Shown here: positions 35,559 to 45,065 of the stretch, piece after piece
Layout: every line of letters begins with the position of its first letter
Position numbering within the stretch: position 1 is the first letter of the stretch
From: Hofstenia miamia
Lineage: Eukaryota > Xenacoelomorpha > Acoela
Assembly (NCBI GenBank): GCA_004352715.1
Contig: SCFE01000066.1
Span: forward strand, 120,072 to 184,071
Direction of reading: 5' to 3'
DNA: 64,000 nucleotides
Made by a program: the position numbers and the translations under genes
The notes under the pieces: model-generated
The model's database searches: none
What the model was told of the DNA's origin: nothing
The model's input: the letters and a program-made list of their open reading frames with translations, nothing else

Positions 35559-36682
35559 TGCTTAAAGATTTATTTCTATTTTGACATTATTAAATGTTGA
35601 TGGCCAACTCATTTTTAAACCAAATGATAAAGCATCATGCTGTTACTATCAAGCTATTTGCTTTATATATATATATATATATNNNNNNNNNNNNNNNNNN
35701 NNNNNNNNNNNNNNNNNNNNNNNNNNNNNNNNNNNNNNNNNNNNNNNNNNNNNNNNNNNNNNNNNNNNNNNNNNNNNNNNNNNNNNNNNNNNNNNNNNNN
35801 NNNNNNNNNNNNNNNNNNNNNNNNNNNNNNNNNNNNNNNNNNNNNNNNNNNNNNNNNNNNNNNNNNNNNNNNNNNNNNNNNNNNNNNNNNNNNNNNNNNN
35901 NNNNNNNNNNNNNNNNNNNNNNNNNNNNNNNNNNNNNNNNNNNNNNNNNNNNNNNNNNNNNNNNNNNNNNNNNNNNNNNNNNNNNNNNNNNNNNNNNNNN
36001 NNNNNNNNNNNNNNNNNNNNNNNNNNNNNNNNNNNNNNNNNNNNNNNNNNNNNNNNNNNNNNNNNNNNNNNNNNNNNNNNNNNNNNNNNNNNNNNNNNNN
36101 NNNNNNNNNNNNNNNNNNNNNNNNNNNNNNNNNNNNNNNNNNNNNNNNNNNNNNNNNNNNNNNNNNNNNNNNNNNNNNNNNNNNNNNNNNNNNNNNNNNN
36201 NNNNNNNNNNNNNNNNNNNNNNNNNNNNNNNNNNNNNNNNNNNNNNNNNNNNNNNNNNNNNNNNNNNNNNNNNNNNNNNNNNNNNNNNNNNNNNNNNNNN
36301 NNNNNNNNNNNNNNNNNNNNNNNNNNNNNNNNNNNNNNNNNNNNNNNNNNNNNNNNNNNNNNNNNNNNNNNNNNNNNNNNNNNNNNNNNNNNNNNNNNNN
36401 NNNNNNNNNNNNNNNNNNNNNNNNNNNNNNNNNNNNNNNNNNNNNNNNNNNNNNNNNNNNNNNNNNNNNNNNNNNNNNNNNNNNNNNNNNNNNNNNNNNN
36501 NNNNNNNNNNNNNNNNNNNNNNNNNNNNNNNNNNNNNNNNNNNNNNNNNNNNNNNNNNNNNNNNNNNNNNNNNNNNNNNNNNNNNNNNNNNNNNNNNNNN
36601 NNNNNNNNNNNNNNNNNNNNNNNNNNNNNNNNNNNNNNNNNNNNNNNNNNNNNNNNNNNNNNNNNNNNNNNNNNNNNNNNNN

Positions 36683-36787
36683 TGCAAGAATTACAAACAC
36701 TTGATAGGCAAAAAACTTTTTCAAGAAGATGATTTAGTATTTATGCAAGGTGAAAGAAAGCGTATTGTACTACAGTTTTGTAAATAA
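36683..36787 (+). pseudogene. Maverick gene A, 3' end (left arm), FLPKRY family
   Basis: The gap hides the 5' part. The visible C-terminus NYKHLIGKKLFQEDDLVFMQ, then GERKRIVLQFCK and a stop, is nearly identical to the last residues of the minus-strand copy at 42069-42360. It sits at the outer end of the left arm of the inverted duplication and points toward the arm centre. Whether it is intact cannot be judged. Confidence 0.6.
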
Positions 36788-37220
36788 TTAACTTTTTTGA
36801 AAAAAATAAACACCATTTCGTAATTGTTTTCCATTATTTCTATATGTAACATCAAATATGCGAACTATATGTAACATCAAATACGCGAATTTTTTTAAAA
36901 AAATAAAGAAATAGCATTTTCCACATAGCTCATTTGCATAAATTATACGTTTTTGGAAATTAATAGCAGATGCCCAAGTGTTAATGTATTTGAAAAATAT
37001 CATTTTCCTTTATACAACTAATAAATAATCAGTGTTTTTAAGAAAAGTAGCAAAAAATAAACCGCTCATTCTGTATTTCACCTTGTGGCAGGGAACTTGT
37101 AATGAATTCCTTAAATTCACATTTGCTAGTACTATTAAATATACCACGAGTCTTTATTTGATGTATAAATCTGTAATAGTCCTTTATACAACTGGTAGAG
37201 TCCACTGTGTTCCGCGGATA

Positions 37221-37709
37221 TCAATATCCGTGATCGAGTAAATTTACAACTGGTTGAGAGATTAACCAACTTAAAAACTCGCAGTTCATACCATCACATC
37301 CCCAAAACATTGTATTCTCACGTGTTGATAAATTTAGTGATATGATAAATTGAAGCATTTGTTCATTTGTGAGATTGCCTTCTGTAAACGCGATATGATG
37401 GAAGTTAGGCACATACCAGTTAAAGGCCTTTCATATGTGTGGTGGAAGAGAGTTAAACACTGCATTTGAGTGGCGTACTGTAAGAATGTAAAGTTTTTCT
37501 TCGATTAAAACCAGCAATTGTTTGATAAAGTAAATATTCTTGAACACATTCCCTCGAATTTCAAATAATACATGCCCACTCTTCATAGCTTCAAACAATG
37601 AAAATGGGTAAACTGTACAGATGGAAAACTTACGAGTGAATGAATATAACTCGTTTTTATAATTAAATGGTTGATAAATACTTTTACAGTTGCGAATAAA
37701 ATTTCTTTG
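37221..37709 (-). pseudogene. Maverick gene C (left arm), uncharacterised, one TGA
   Basis: From about 37709 the minus strand encodes a coherent peptide of about 160 residues. It includes CTVYPFSLFEAMKSGHVLFE, KNIYFIKQLLVLIEEKLYIL, and after one in-frame TGA (37431-37433) FHHIAFTEGNLTNEQMLQF and FWGCDGMNCEFLSWLI, then a stop at 37221. A pyrimidine-rich stretch ending CAAAG just before 37709 could be a splice acceptor. The pattern of leucine-rich strands and helices is protein-like, but I recognise no family. The same TGA is present in the right-arm copy. It could be an inherited inactivation or lie in a small unrecognised intron. Confidence 0.5.
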
Positions 37710-38120
37710 TTAGAAAAAAAGGACTATTTGCTTTATGAATATGAGTTGAACTCGGTCATTCACGTTTGGTCTAATAATATCAAATTGTTATAAAATATTT
37801 ATTTGCTATATTTTTTTGTTTAAACTAAGTTTTTTAAATTTAATAGAAATTAGGTTTTTACTTTAAAAAATTTTCTTATAAATCAAATACTCATTTTACA
37901 TTTGAAAAGAAACCATGTGAATCGCTAATCTAATTTCTTTTGTTTTTAAAAGGGTATGTATTTATATATTTTGTGTTAGTTATAAATTTTTTAAACATTA
38001 TGAATTTATCACGTGTTTCTTCTTAAATCGTTTTGTTTTTGTTTCAGTAGCGTCTAGTGTTTATGTTATCAGATAAAAAATAGAAAACATTGTTAGATAT
38101 ATTTATTCTTTATTCTAAAA

Positions 38121-38461
38121 TTACACACTAAATCTCAGTACAGTTTGTGCTCTGCCTCCAGGATATAATGCAGGTTTATCTTTACCACGTTGAATTCTAA
38201 GCCCAATAAGCATCTTGTATTTCCCACCTCTAGTTTTTTCCGCATATCGCTTGGGTAAGAAGAAACATTTGCCATTTTCCAGTATAATTTTTACTGCTGG
38301 ACCATACTTTGTCTGGATACAGAATGCATTACAAATTTTTTCCCACTTGCCGATTTTTAATTCATTAATGGGAATGTATTTAATTTGACACTCCTCTGAG
38401 ATTTCATTCAGTTTGCCGATCACCTCAGGTTGAATTACTTTGCCAATAGCCTCTACAGATG
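38121..38461 (-). CDS. Maverick gene B (left arm), FLPKRY-family small protein
   Basis: The frame is open from the gap edge at 38461 to a stop at 38121 (about 112 codons visible; an internal ATG at 38423 gives 100 aa). Visible blocks are VIQPEVIGKLNEISEECQ, INELKIGKWEKICNAFCIQT, YGPAVKIILENGKCFFLPKR, then GGKYKMLIGLRIQRGKDKP, ending RAQTVLRFSV. The alternation of hydrophobic residues around NAFCIQTK and VKIILENGKCFFLPKRY suggests a beta-rich fold. A small OB-fold nucleic-acid-binding protein is a reasonable guess but unproven. It shares the FLPKRY core with gene A. The right-arm copy is frameshifted, so this is the better preserved one. Confidence 0.55.
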
Positions 38462-39461
38462 NNNNNNNNNNNNNNNNNNNNNNNNNNNNNNNNNNNNNNN
38501 NNNNNNNNNNNNNNNNNNNNNNNNNNNNNNNNNNNNNNNNNNNNNNNNNNNNNNNNNNNNNNNNNNNNNNNNNNNNNNNNNNNNNNNNNNNNNNNNNNNN
38601 NNNNNNNNNNNNNNNNNNNNNNNNNNNNNNNNNNNNNNNNNNNNNNNNNNNNNNNNNNNNNNNNNNNNNNNNNNNNNNNNNNNNNNNNNNNNNNNNNNNN
38701 NNNNNNNNNNNNNNNNNNNNNNNNNNNNNNNNNNNNNNNNNNNNNNNNNNNNNNNNNNNNNNNNNNNNNNNNNNNNNNNNNNNNNNNNNNNNNNNNNNNN
38801 NNNNNNNNNNNNNNNNNNNNNNNNNNNNNNNNNNNNNNNNNNNNNNNNNNNNNNNNNNNNNNNNNNNNNNNNNNNNNNNNNNNNNNNNNNNNNNNNNNNN
38901 NNNNNNNNNNNNNNNNNNNNNNNNNNNNNNNNNNNNNNNNNNNNNNNNNNNNNNNNNNNNNNNNNNNNNNNNNNNNNNNNNNNNNNNNNNNNNNNNNNNN
39001 NNNNNNNNNNNNNNNNNNNNNNNNNNNNNNNNNNNNNNNNNNNNNNNNNNNNNNNNNNNNNNNNNNNNNNNNNNNNNNNNNNNNNNNNNNNNNNNNNNNN
39101 NNNNNNNNNNNNNNNNNNNNNNNNNNNNNNNNNNNNNNNNNNNNNNNNNNNNNNNNNNNNNNNNNNNNNNNNNNNNNNNNNNNNNNNNNNNNNNNNNNNN
39201 NNNNNNNNNNNNNNNNNNNNNNNNNNNNNNNNNNNNNNNNNNNNNNNNNNNNNNNNNNNNNNNNNNNNNNNNNNNNNNNNNNNNNNNNNNNNNNNNNNNN
39301 NNNNNNNNNNNNNNNNNNNNNNNNNNNNNNNNNNNNNNNNNNNNNNNNNNNNNNNNNNNNNNNNNNNNNNNNNNNNNNNNNNNNNNNNNNNNNNNNNNNN
39401 NNNNNNNNNNNNNNNNNNNNNNNNNNNNNNNNNNNNNNNNNNNNNNNNNNNNNNNNNNNNN

Positions 39462-40500
39462 TTGGATGAATGAACTAAGTTATTTTTGATTGGTTTGTAT
39501 GCTAAAAGTTTGTAATAAATAACTCGTACTTTGAACGGGTTTTCAATTTTAAATTTGACAATGACTCTGAAAGCTGATAGCAATTCTCATGCTAAAAATC
39601 CACAAAAGTTGGGAAGAGCAAACAAGATGTTCTCTTGCAATACCAAAATTTTGTTTTGAAGCCGATATTACCAAAGACTGTGTATTCTGTAAACACCATG
39701 GGTAGATGTTATTGATAGACATTGGAAATGATAGACTGGAAAATTTCAGAGTTGGCAAAAACTTATTCATTCATGTAATTTCACATTTTGTTTTCATTTC
39801 TGGGTGGAGACATGCTAGGATAGAATACAAGAAGCATTTATTTGTCTGAGCAGTATGAGGGTTCTTTTTCAAATAATCAGGAAATGGGGATGTAACTTTC
39901 AGCTCTTGTTGGGCGATATTTGGCAATACGCAGGCTTACTTGGTTGATATTTTTGAAAACCCAATTTGGGCTATTTACTGCATAGATGGTGATGTAATTG
40001 GCAATGCCATCTACCATTTTTAGAAAGTCTGCTTGCTGCAAACCACTGCTAAAAACAAACACTGGGGAGCTTGTTGGGTATAACATTACACTCTTTATGT
40101 CACCATTCTCTTCTTTTATCAACTCCACTTCACAAGAAAGGTAAACTTTAGAGGAGAAGTGTTTGGCTATATCCTCCTTAATAATGTTGTAAATTTCAGG
40201 GTAAACACTGGAAAATGTAGAATAAACATCAACAGATGTTAATTGATTGCTCTGATAGCAAGCAAAACTACCATGACATGCCTGTTCCACTTTGGTAAAA
40301 GTCACATCTTTTATACTATCTCCAACACTGAAATTTGCATGGGTATTCACATGTTCATCAAATTTGTTTGCATTTGTAAAGTAAATTTTGCATGAGGGGC
40401 AGAGATAAACAACATCTGTTCCATGAATGGATTCAATGTGAGAGTGTATTGACAAGGAGGTTGGGCTGGTAAAACCACACTCGTCACCAGAAATCTTTGA
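39462..40500 (-). pseudogene. Maverick polymerase-ORF N-terminal fragment with zinc finger
   Basis: An open stretch 40455-39877 (192 codons) begins with a C2H2 finger (Cys19, Cys22, His35, His39) and ends in VSLRIAKYRPTRAESYIPIS. After a frameshift the strand continues NKCFLYSILACLHPEM (about 39843-39792), a TGA, then FSSLSFPMSINNIYPW (about 39740). From memory, the succession KY.P...SSYI.LP, then N..CF.W...A.LHP, then FP....I is conserved upstream of the DNA polymerase B domain in Maverick/Polinton ORFs of many animals. The polymerase domain itself would lie in the 1000-N gap or be lost. Frameshifts and a stop make this copy nonfunctional. It occupies the spacer between the two arms. Confidence 0.62.
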
Positions 40501-40504
40501 AGAA

Positions 40505-40773
40505 GGTCAGATGAAATATATCTCCATTAATGAATTAAAAATTGGTGAGTGGGAAAAAATTCGTAATGCATTCTGTATCCAGACAAAGAATGGTCCAGCA
40601 GTAAAAATTATACTGGAAGATGGCAAATGTTTTTCTTACCAAAGCAATATGCGGAAAAAACTAAAGGCGGGAAATACAAGATGCTTATTGTGCTTAGAAT
40701 TCAATGTGGTAAAGATAAACCGCCATTATATCCTGGAGGCAGAGCACAAACTGTACTGAGATTCAGTGTATAA
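40505..40773 (+). pseudogene. Maverick gene B copy (right arm), frameshifted
   Basis: It starts like the left copy (INELKIGEWEKIRNAFCIQT, GPAVKIILEDGKCF), but one base is missing in the TTTTTCTTACC stretch near 40632, where the left arm has TTTCTTCTTACCC. The frame then changes and LPKxYAEK, GGKYKML and RAQTVLRFSV are read from another frame to the stop at 40771-40773. The copy is therefore inactivated. Confidence 0.7.
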
Positions 40774-41183
40774 TTTTAGAATAAAGAATAAATATATGTA
40801 ACAAAGTTTTTTGTTTTTATCTGATAACATAAACAGTAGTCACTACTGAAACAAAAACAAAACGATTTAAGAAGAAATATATGATAAATTCATAATGTTT
40901 AAAAAATTTATAACTAACACAAAATATATAAATACATACCCTTTTAAAAACAAAAGAAATTAGATTAGCAATTCACATGGTTTCTTTTCAAATGTAAAAT
41001 GAGTATTTGATTTATAAGAAAATTTTTTAAAGTAAAAACCTAATTTCTATTAAATTTAAAAAACTTAGTTTAAACAAAAAAATATAGCAAATAAATATTT
41101 TATAACAATTTGATATTATTAGACCAAACGCGAATGACTGAGTTCAACTCATATTCATAAAGCAAATAGTCCTTTTTTTCTAA

Positions 41184-41673
41184 CAAAGAAATTTTATTCG
41201 CAACTGTAAAAGTATTTATCAACCATTTAATTATAAAAACGAGTTATATTCATTCACTCGTAAGTTTTCCATCTGTACAGTTTACCCATTTTCACTGTTT
41301 GAAGCTATGAAGAGTGGGCATGTATTATTTGAAATTCGAGGGAATGTGTTCAAGAATATTTACTTTATCAAACAATTGCTGGTTTTAATCGAAGAAAAAC
41401 TTTACATTCTTACAGTACGCCACTCAAATGCAGTGTTTAACTCTCTTCCACCACACACATGAAAGGTCATTAACTGGCATGTGCGGAACTTTCATCATAT
41501 AGCAATTACAGAAGGCATTCTCACAAATGAACAAAAGTTTCAATTTTTGATTCACTAAGTTTATCAACACTAGAGAGAATACAATGTTTTGGGCATATGA
41601 TGCTATTAACTGCAAATTTCTTAGCCAAATAATCTCTCAACCGGTTGTAAATTTACTTGATCACAGATATTGA
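41184..41673 (+). pseudogene. Maverick gene C copy (right arm)
   Basis: Mirrors the left-arm gene C, including the in-frame TGA (41460-41462) at exactly the same codon, 92 codons after the shared beginning. It has additional damage beyond that point: an in-frame TAA after FQFLIH and a frame change before ENTMFWAYDAINCKFLSQII. It ends at TGA 41671-41673. Confidence 0.6.
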
Positions 41674-42068
41674 TATCCGCGGAACACAGTGGACTCTACC
41701 AGTTGTATAAAGGACTATTACAGATTTATACATTGAATAAAGACTCGTGGTATATTTAATATTACTAGCAAATGTAAATTTAAGAAATTCATTGTAAAAC
41801 CTCTACAAAACGAGTGATTTATTTTTTACTACTCTTCTTAAAAACACTGATTATTTATTAGTTGTATAAAGGAAAATGATATTTTTCAAATACATTAACA
41901 CTTGGGTGTCTGCTATTAATTTCCAAAAGCGTATAATTTATGCAAATGAGCTATTTGGAAAATGCTATTTCTCTATTTTTTTAAAAAAAATTCGCGTATT
42001 TAATGTTACATGTAGAAATAATGGAAAAAACAATTATGCAATGGCATTTATTCTTTTCAAAAGGTTAA

Positions 42069-42360
42069 TTATTTACAAAACTGTAATACGATATGCTTTC
42101 TTTCGCCTTGCATAAATACTAAATCATCTTCTTGAAAAAGTTTTTTGCCTATCAAGTGTTTGTAATTCTCGCAAATTACATCTCCATAACGTTTGGGTAG
42201 AAAATAGTAGAATCCATTCTTGAGTTTAACTTTTAATACACATCTGAATTTTGTTTTTAGCTGCACCGCATCAGTGATTGTAAGACAAACTTTCTTTGGT
42301 AAATTGCTTGCTGAACATGCTCTTGCAAAGGTGCACTGTGAATTGACATTGTTTAAACAC
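42069..42360 (-). CDS. Maverick gene A (right arm), FLPKRY-family small protein
   Basis: The frame is open from the gap edge at 42360 to TAA at 42069 (about 96 codons visible). It includes VCLTITDAVQLKTKFRCVLK, then NGFYYFLPKRYGDVICENYK and LIGKKLFQEDDLVFMQGERK, ending IVLQFCK. The block K-x-NG-x2-YFLPKRYGD parallels gene B's ENGKCFFLPKRYAE, so A and B are paralogues lying tail to tail, with gene C between. The N-terminus is in the gap. Function unknown; a beta-rich nucleic-acid-binding role is an inference only. Confidence 0.55.
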
Positions 42361-43360
42361 NNNNNNNNNNNNNNNNNNNNNNNNNNNNNNNNNNNNNNNN
42401 NNNNNNNNNNNNNNNNNNNNNNNNNNNNNNNNNNNNNNNNNNNNNNNNNNNNNNNNNNNNNNNNNNNNNNNNNNNNNNNNNNNNNNNNNNNNNNNNNNNN
42501 NNNNNNNNNNNNNNNNNNNNNNNNNNNNNNNNNNNNNNNNNNNNNNNNNNNNNNNNNNNNNNNNNNNNNNNNNNNNNNNNNNNNNNNNNNNNNNNNNNNN
42601 NNNNNNNNNNNNNNNNNNNNNNNNNNNNNNNNNNNNNNNNNNNNNNNNNNNNNNNNNNNNNNNNNNNNNNNNNNNNNNNNNNNNNNNNNNNNNNNNNNNN
42701 NNNNNNNNNNNNNNNNNNNNNNNNNNNNNNNNNNNNNNNNNNNNNNNNNNNNNNNNNNNNNNNNNNNNNNNNNNNNNNNNNNNNNNNNNNNNNNNNNNNN
42801 NNNNNNNNNNNNNNNNNNNNNNNNNNNNNNNNNNNNNNNNNNNNNNNNNNNNNNNNNNNNNNNNNNNNNNNNNNNNNNNNNNNNNNNNNNNNNNNNNNNN
42901 NNNNNNNNNNNNNNNNNNNNNNNNNNNNNNNNNNNNNNNNNNNNNNNNNNNNNNNNNNNNNNNNNNNNNNNNNNNNNNNNNNNNNNNNNNNNNNNNNNNN
43001 NNNNNNNNNNNNNNNNNNNNNNNNNNNNNNNNNNNNNNNNNNNNNNNNNNNNNNNNNNNNNNNNNNNNNNNNNNNNNNNNNNNNNNNNNNNNNNNNNNNN
43101 NNNNNNNNNNNNNNNNNNNNNNNNNNNNNNNNNNNNNNNNNNNNNNNNNNNNNNNNNNNNNNNNNNNNNNNNNNNNNNNNNNNNNNNNNNNNNNNNNNNN
43201 NNNNNNNNNNNNNNNNNNNNNNNNNNNNNNNNNNNNNNNNNNNNNNNNNNNNNNNNNNNNNNNNNNNNNNNNNNNNNNNNNNNNNNNNNNNNNNNNNNNN
43301 NNNNNNNNNNNNNNNNNNNNNNNNNNNNNNNNNNNNNNNNNNNNNNNNNNNNNNNNNNNN

Positions 43361-44150
43361 TATTTCTCTTTCCATTGTACCCGTTTTTGTTTTTAAATGA
43401 TTTTTATGTTAATGGTTTATTTTATTCGCCCATATACACTGATGTAATATTTCTATTTTCACCAAACACAGTTTCGTTTTAAAACGAATTTTATATTTTA
43501 ATAGTTTATTCGGTTATATACGCGTTTCAAGTTTATTACATTTAGATCAAATGCAGAATTGCGACTAATTTTGCGATATAATACATTGGAGGATTGGAAC
43601 ACCATGTGACGCATACAAACACATAAACACTGTCCGTAAATCAAATGAAGTTGAAAAAATATGTAATAGTCAAGAAAGCAGTGAAAGCCGGAAAACCCAT
43701 GTAAATACATACAGCTCCTGTAAGTCACCAAAATGTGTATAAACTATAAAACATGGAAGAGAAAACAAACGTATAAAAGTTGGTGCAAGGTGTAATGACT
43801 CCTACAGTGTATAATTATATTTGAAATATACGTATATTATTAATAAATAACTTTTGCATGTATGATTTAGGTAGCGAGATTGCGACCATGTTTGACTTTA
43901 ACGTCTAAGTATATTTGTTGTGTTTGTAATATTTTAATTTTTCCGAAACTTGGTTAGCGTGTATCACTCTAAGAAAATTTGTTTAACTTGTATAAGACAG
44001 GAAAATTTTTTATGTGTTTAAAAAACTTTTACGAAATGTGTTATCAATGGATGATTAAATTGGTTTTTGCATAGCGAAATTGAATATTTTTACTTGTATA
44101 TAAAATTTGTTTTACCTATTTACGAGTCATTGTATTTTTAACATTAATTG
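43361..44150. other. Maverick interior, no gene recognised
   Basis: AT-rich stretch between two gaps with only short open frames (for example 43498-43731, minus strand). No domain is recognisable. Confidence 0.4.
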
Positions 44151-44882
44151 NNNNNNNNNNNNNNNNNNNNNNNNNNNNNNNNNNNNNNNNNNNNNNNNNN
44201 NNNNNNNNNNNNNNNNNNNNNNNNNNNNNNNNNNNNNNNNNNNNNNNNNNNNNNNNNNNNNNNNNNNNNNNNNNNNNNNNNNNNNNNNNNNNNNNNNNNN
44301 NNNNNNNNNNNNNNNNNNNNNNNNNNNNNNNNNNNNNNNNNNNNNNNNNNNNNNNNNNNNNNNNNNNNNNNNNNNNNNNNNNNNNNNNNNNNNNNNNNNN
44401 NNNNNNNNNNNNNNNNNNNNNNNNNNNNNNNNNNNNNNNNNNNNNNNNNNNNNNNNNNNNNNNNNNNNNNNNNNNNNNNNNNNNNNNNNNNNNNNNNNNN
44501 NNNNNNNNNNNNNNNNNNNNNNNNNNNNNNNNNNNNNNNNNNNNNNNNNNNNNNNNNNNNNNNNNNNNNNNNNNNNNNNNNNNNNNNNNNNNNNNNNNNN
44601 NNNNNNNNNNNNNNNNNNNNNNNNNNNNNNNNNNNNNNNNNNNNNNNNNNNNNNNNNNNNNNNNNNNNNNNNNNNNNNNNNNNNNNNNNNNNNNNNNNNN
44701 NNNNNNNNNNNNNNNNNNNNNNNNNNNNNNNNNNNNNNNNNNNNNNNNNNNNNNNNNNNNNNNNNNNNNNNNNNNNNNNNNNNNNNNNNNNNNNNNNNNN
44801 NNNNNNNNNNNNNNNNNNNNNNNNNNNNNNNNNNNNNNNNNNNNNNNNNNNNNNNNNNNNNNNNNNNNNNNNNNNNNNNCCC

Positions 44883-45059
44883 CCCCCCCGAGCTGTCAAC
44901 CCGTCAAAAAAATCAATTAGTGGTAGATGTCAATTAGATAACTCAGCGGTTCAACCACCCCCTCGATATTCGCGGTCTGTCACGTGGCGTGTGACGTCAT
45001 AAGCTCTCGACCAATCAGAAGCGTTTTTGTGGCGCAGGCGGTACTCAGTCTTTACTACT
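44883..45059 (-). repeat. Right terminal inverted repeat of the Maverick
   Basis: This is the mirror of the left end. It keeps the E-box CACGTG (44981-44986), the CRE TGACGTCA (44992-44999) and CCAAT (45011-45015) at matching spacing. Its inner limit runs into a C-run at the edge of the 729-N gap. Confidence 0.88.
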
Positions 45060-45065
45060 GGTATC

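Larger units (their letters stand above)
32664..35682 (-). mobile_element. Penelope-like element nested in the Maverick
   Basis: The minus strand encodes a Penelope-like reverse transcriptase followed by a GIY-YIG endonuclease tail, the diagnostic pairing of endonuclease-positive Penelope-like elements. Both outer edges of the segment are (TA)n tracts (32664-32686 and 35664-35682) next to 1000-N gaps. The segment 33334-34394 is nearly identical to 34396-35417, and a single N lies between them at 34395. The right part alone carries the N-terminal coding region and the left part alone carries the C-terminal region, so two overlapping contig ends or alleles placed side by side are at least as likely as a true tandem. 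Confidence 0.88.
36683..38425. repeat. Left arm of internal inverted duplication
   Basis: The arm aligns along its length, in reverse complement, with 40490-42190, with frequent substitutions and small indels. Its genes, in order along the + strand, are A (+), C (-) and B (-). The outer end runs into a 1000-N gap, so the arm may be longer. A 25-bp unit (TATATGTAACATCAAATA..) is duplicated in tandem at 36841-36890 in this arm only. Confidence 0.88.
40490..42190. repeat. Right arm of internal inverted duplication
   Basis: Reverse complement of 36683-38425 in mirrored gene order B (+), C (+), A (-). Landmark matches include the B stop region, the GATATCCGCGGAACACAGTG stretch (41673 on) and the gene A stop region. 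Substitutions and small indels are spread evenly, which argues for an old duplication rather than a single sequence assembled twice. Confidence 0.88.
30939..45065. mobile_element. Maverick/Polinton-type giant DNA transposon
   Basis: The element proper is 30945-45059. It begins AGTAGTAAAGAC and ends with the reverse complement GTCTTTACTACT. GGTATC flanks it perfectly on both sides (30939-30944 and 45060-45065). Long terminal inverted repeats starting with AG, a 6-bp target duplication and a length of 14 kb or more define Maverick/Polinton elements. Inside are a polymerase-ORF fragment, an inverted duplication of a three-gene block, a nested Penelope-like element, and five gaps (31664-32663, 35683-36682, 38462-39461, 42361-43360 of exactly 1000 N; 44151-44879 of 729 N). 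Integrase, ATPase, protease and capsid genes are not visible and would have to lie in the gaps or be lost. The fixed-size gaps mean that true length and internal order are uncertain. Confidence 0.82.

Noticed and set aside
31568-44937. Very long open frames of 250-420 codons in several frames
   Set aside because: They consist almost entirely of undetermined bases in assembly gaps; only the real sequence at their edges was considered.
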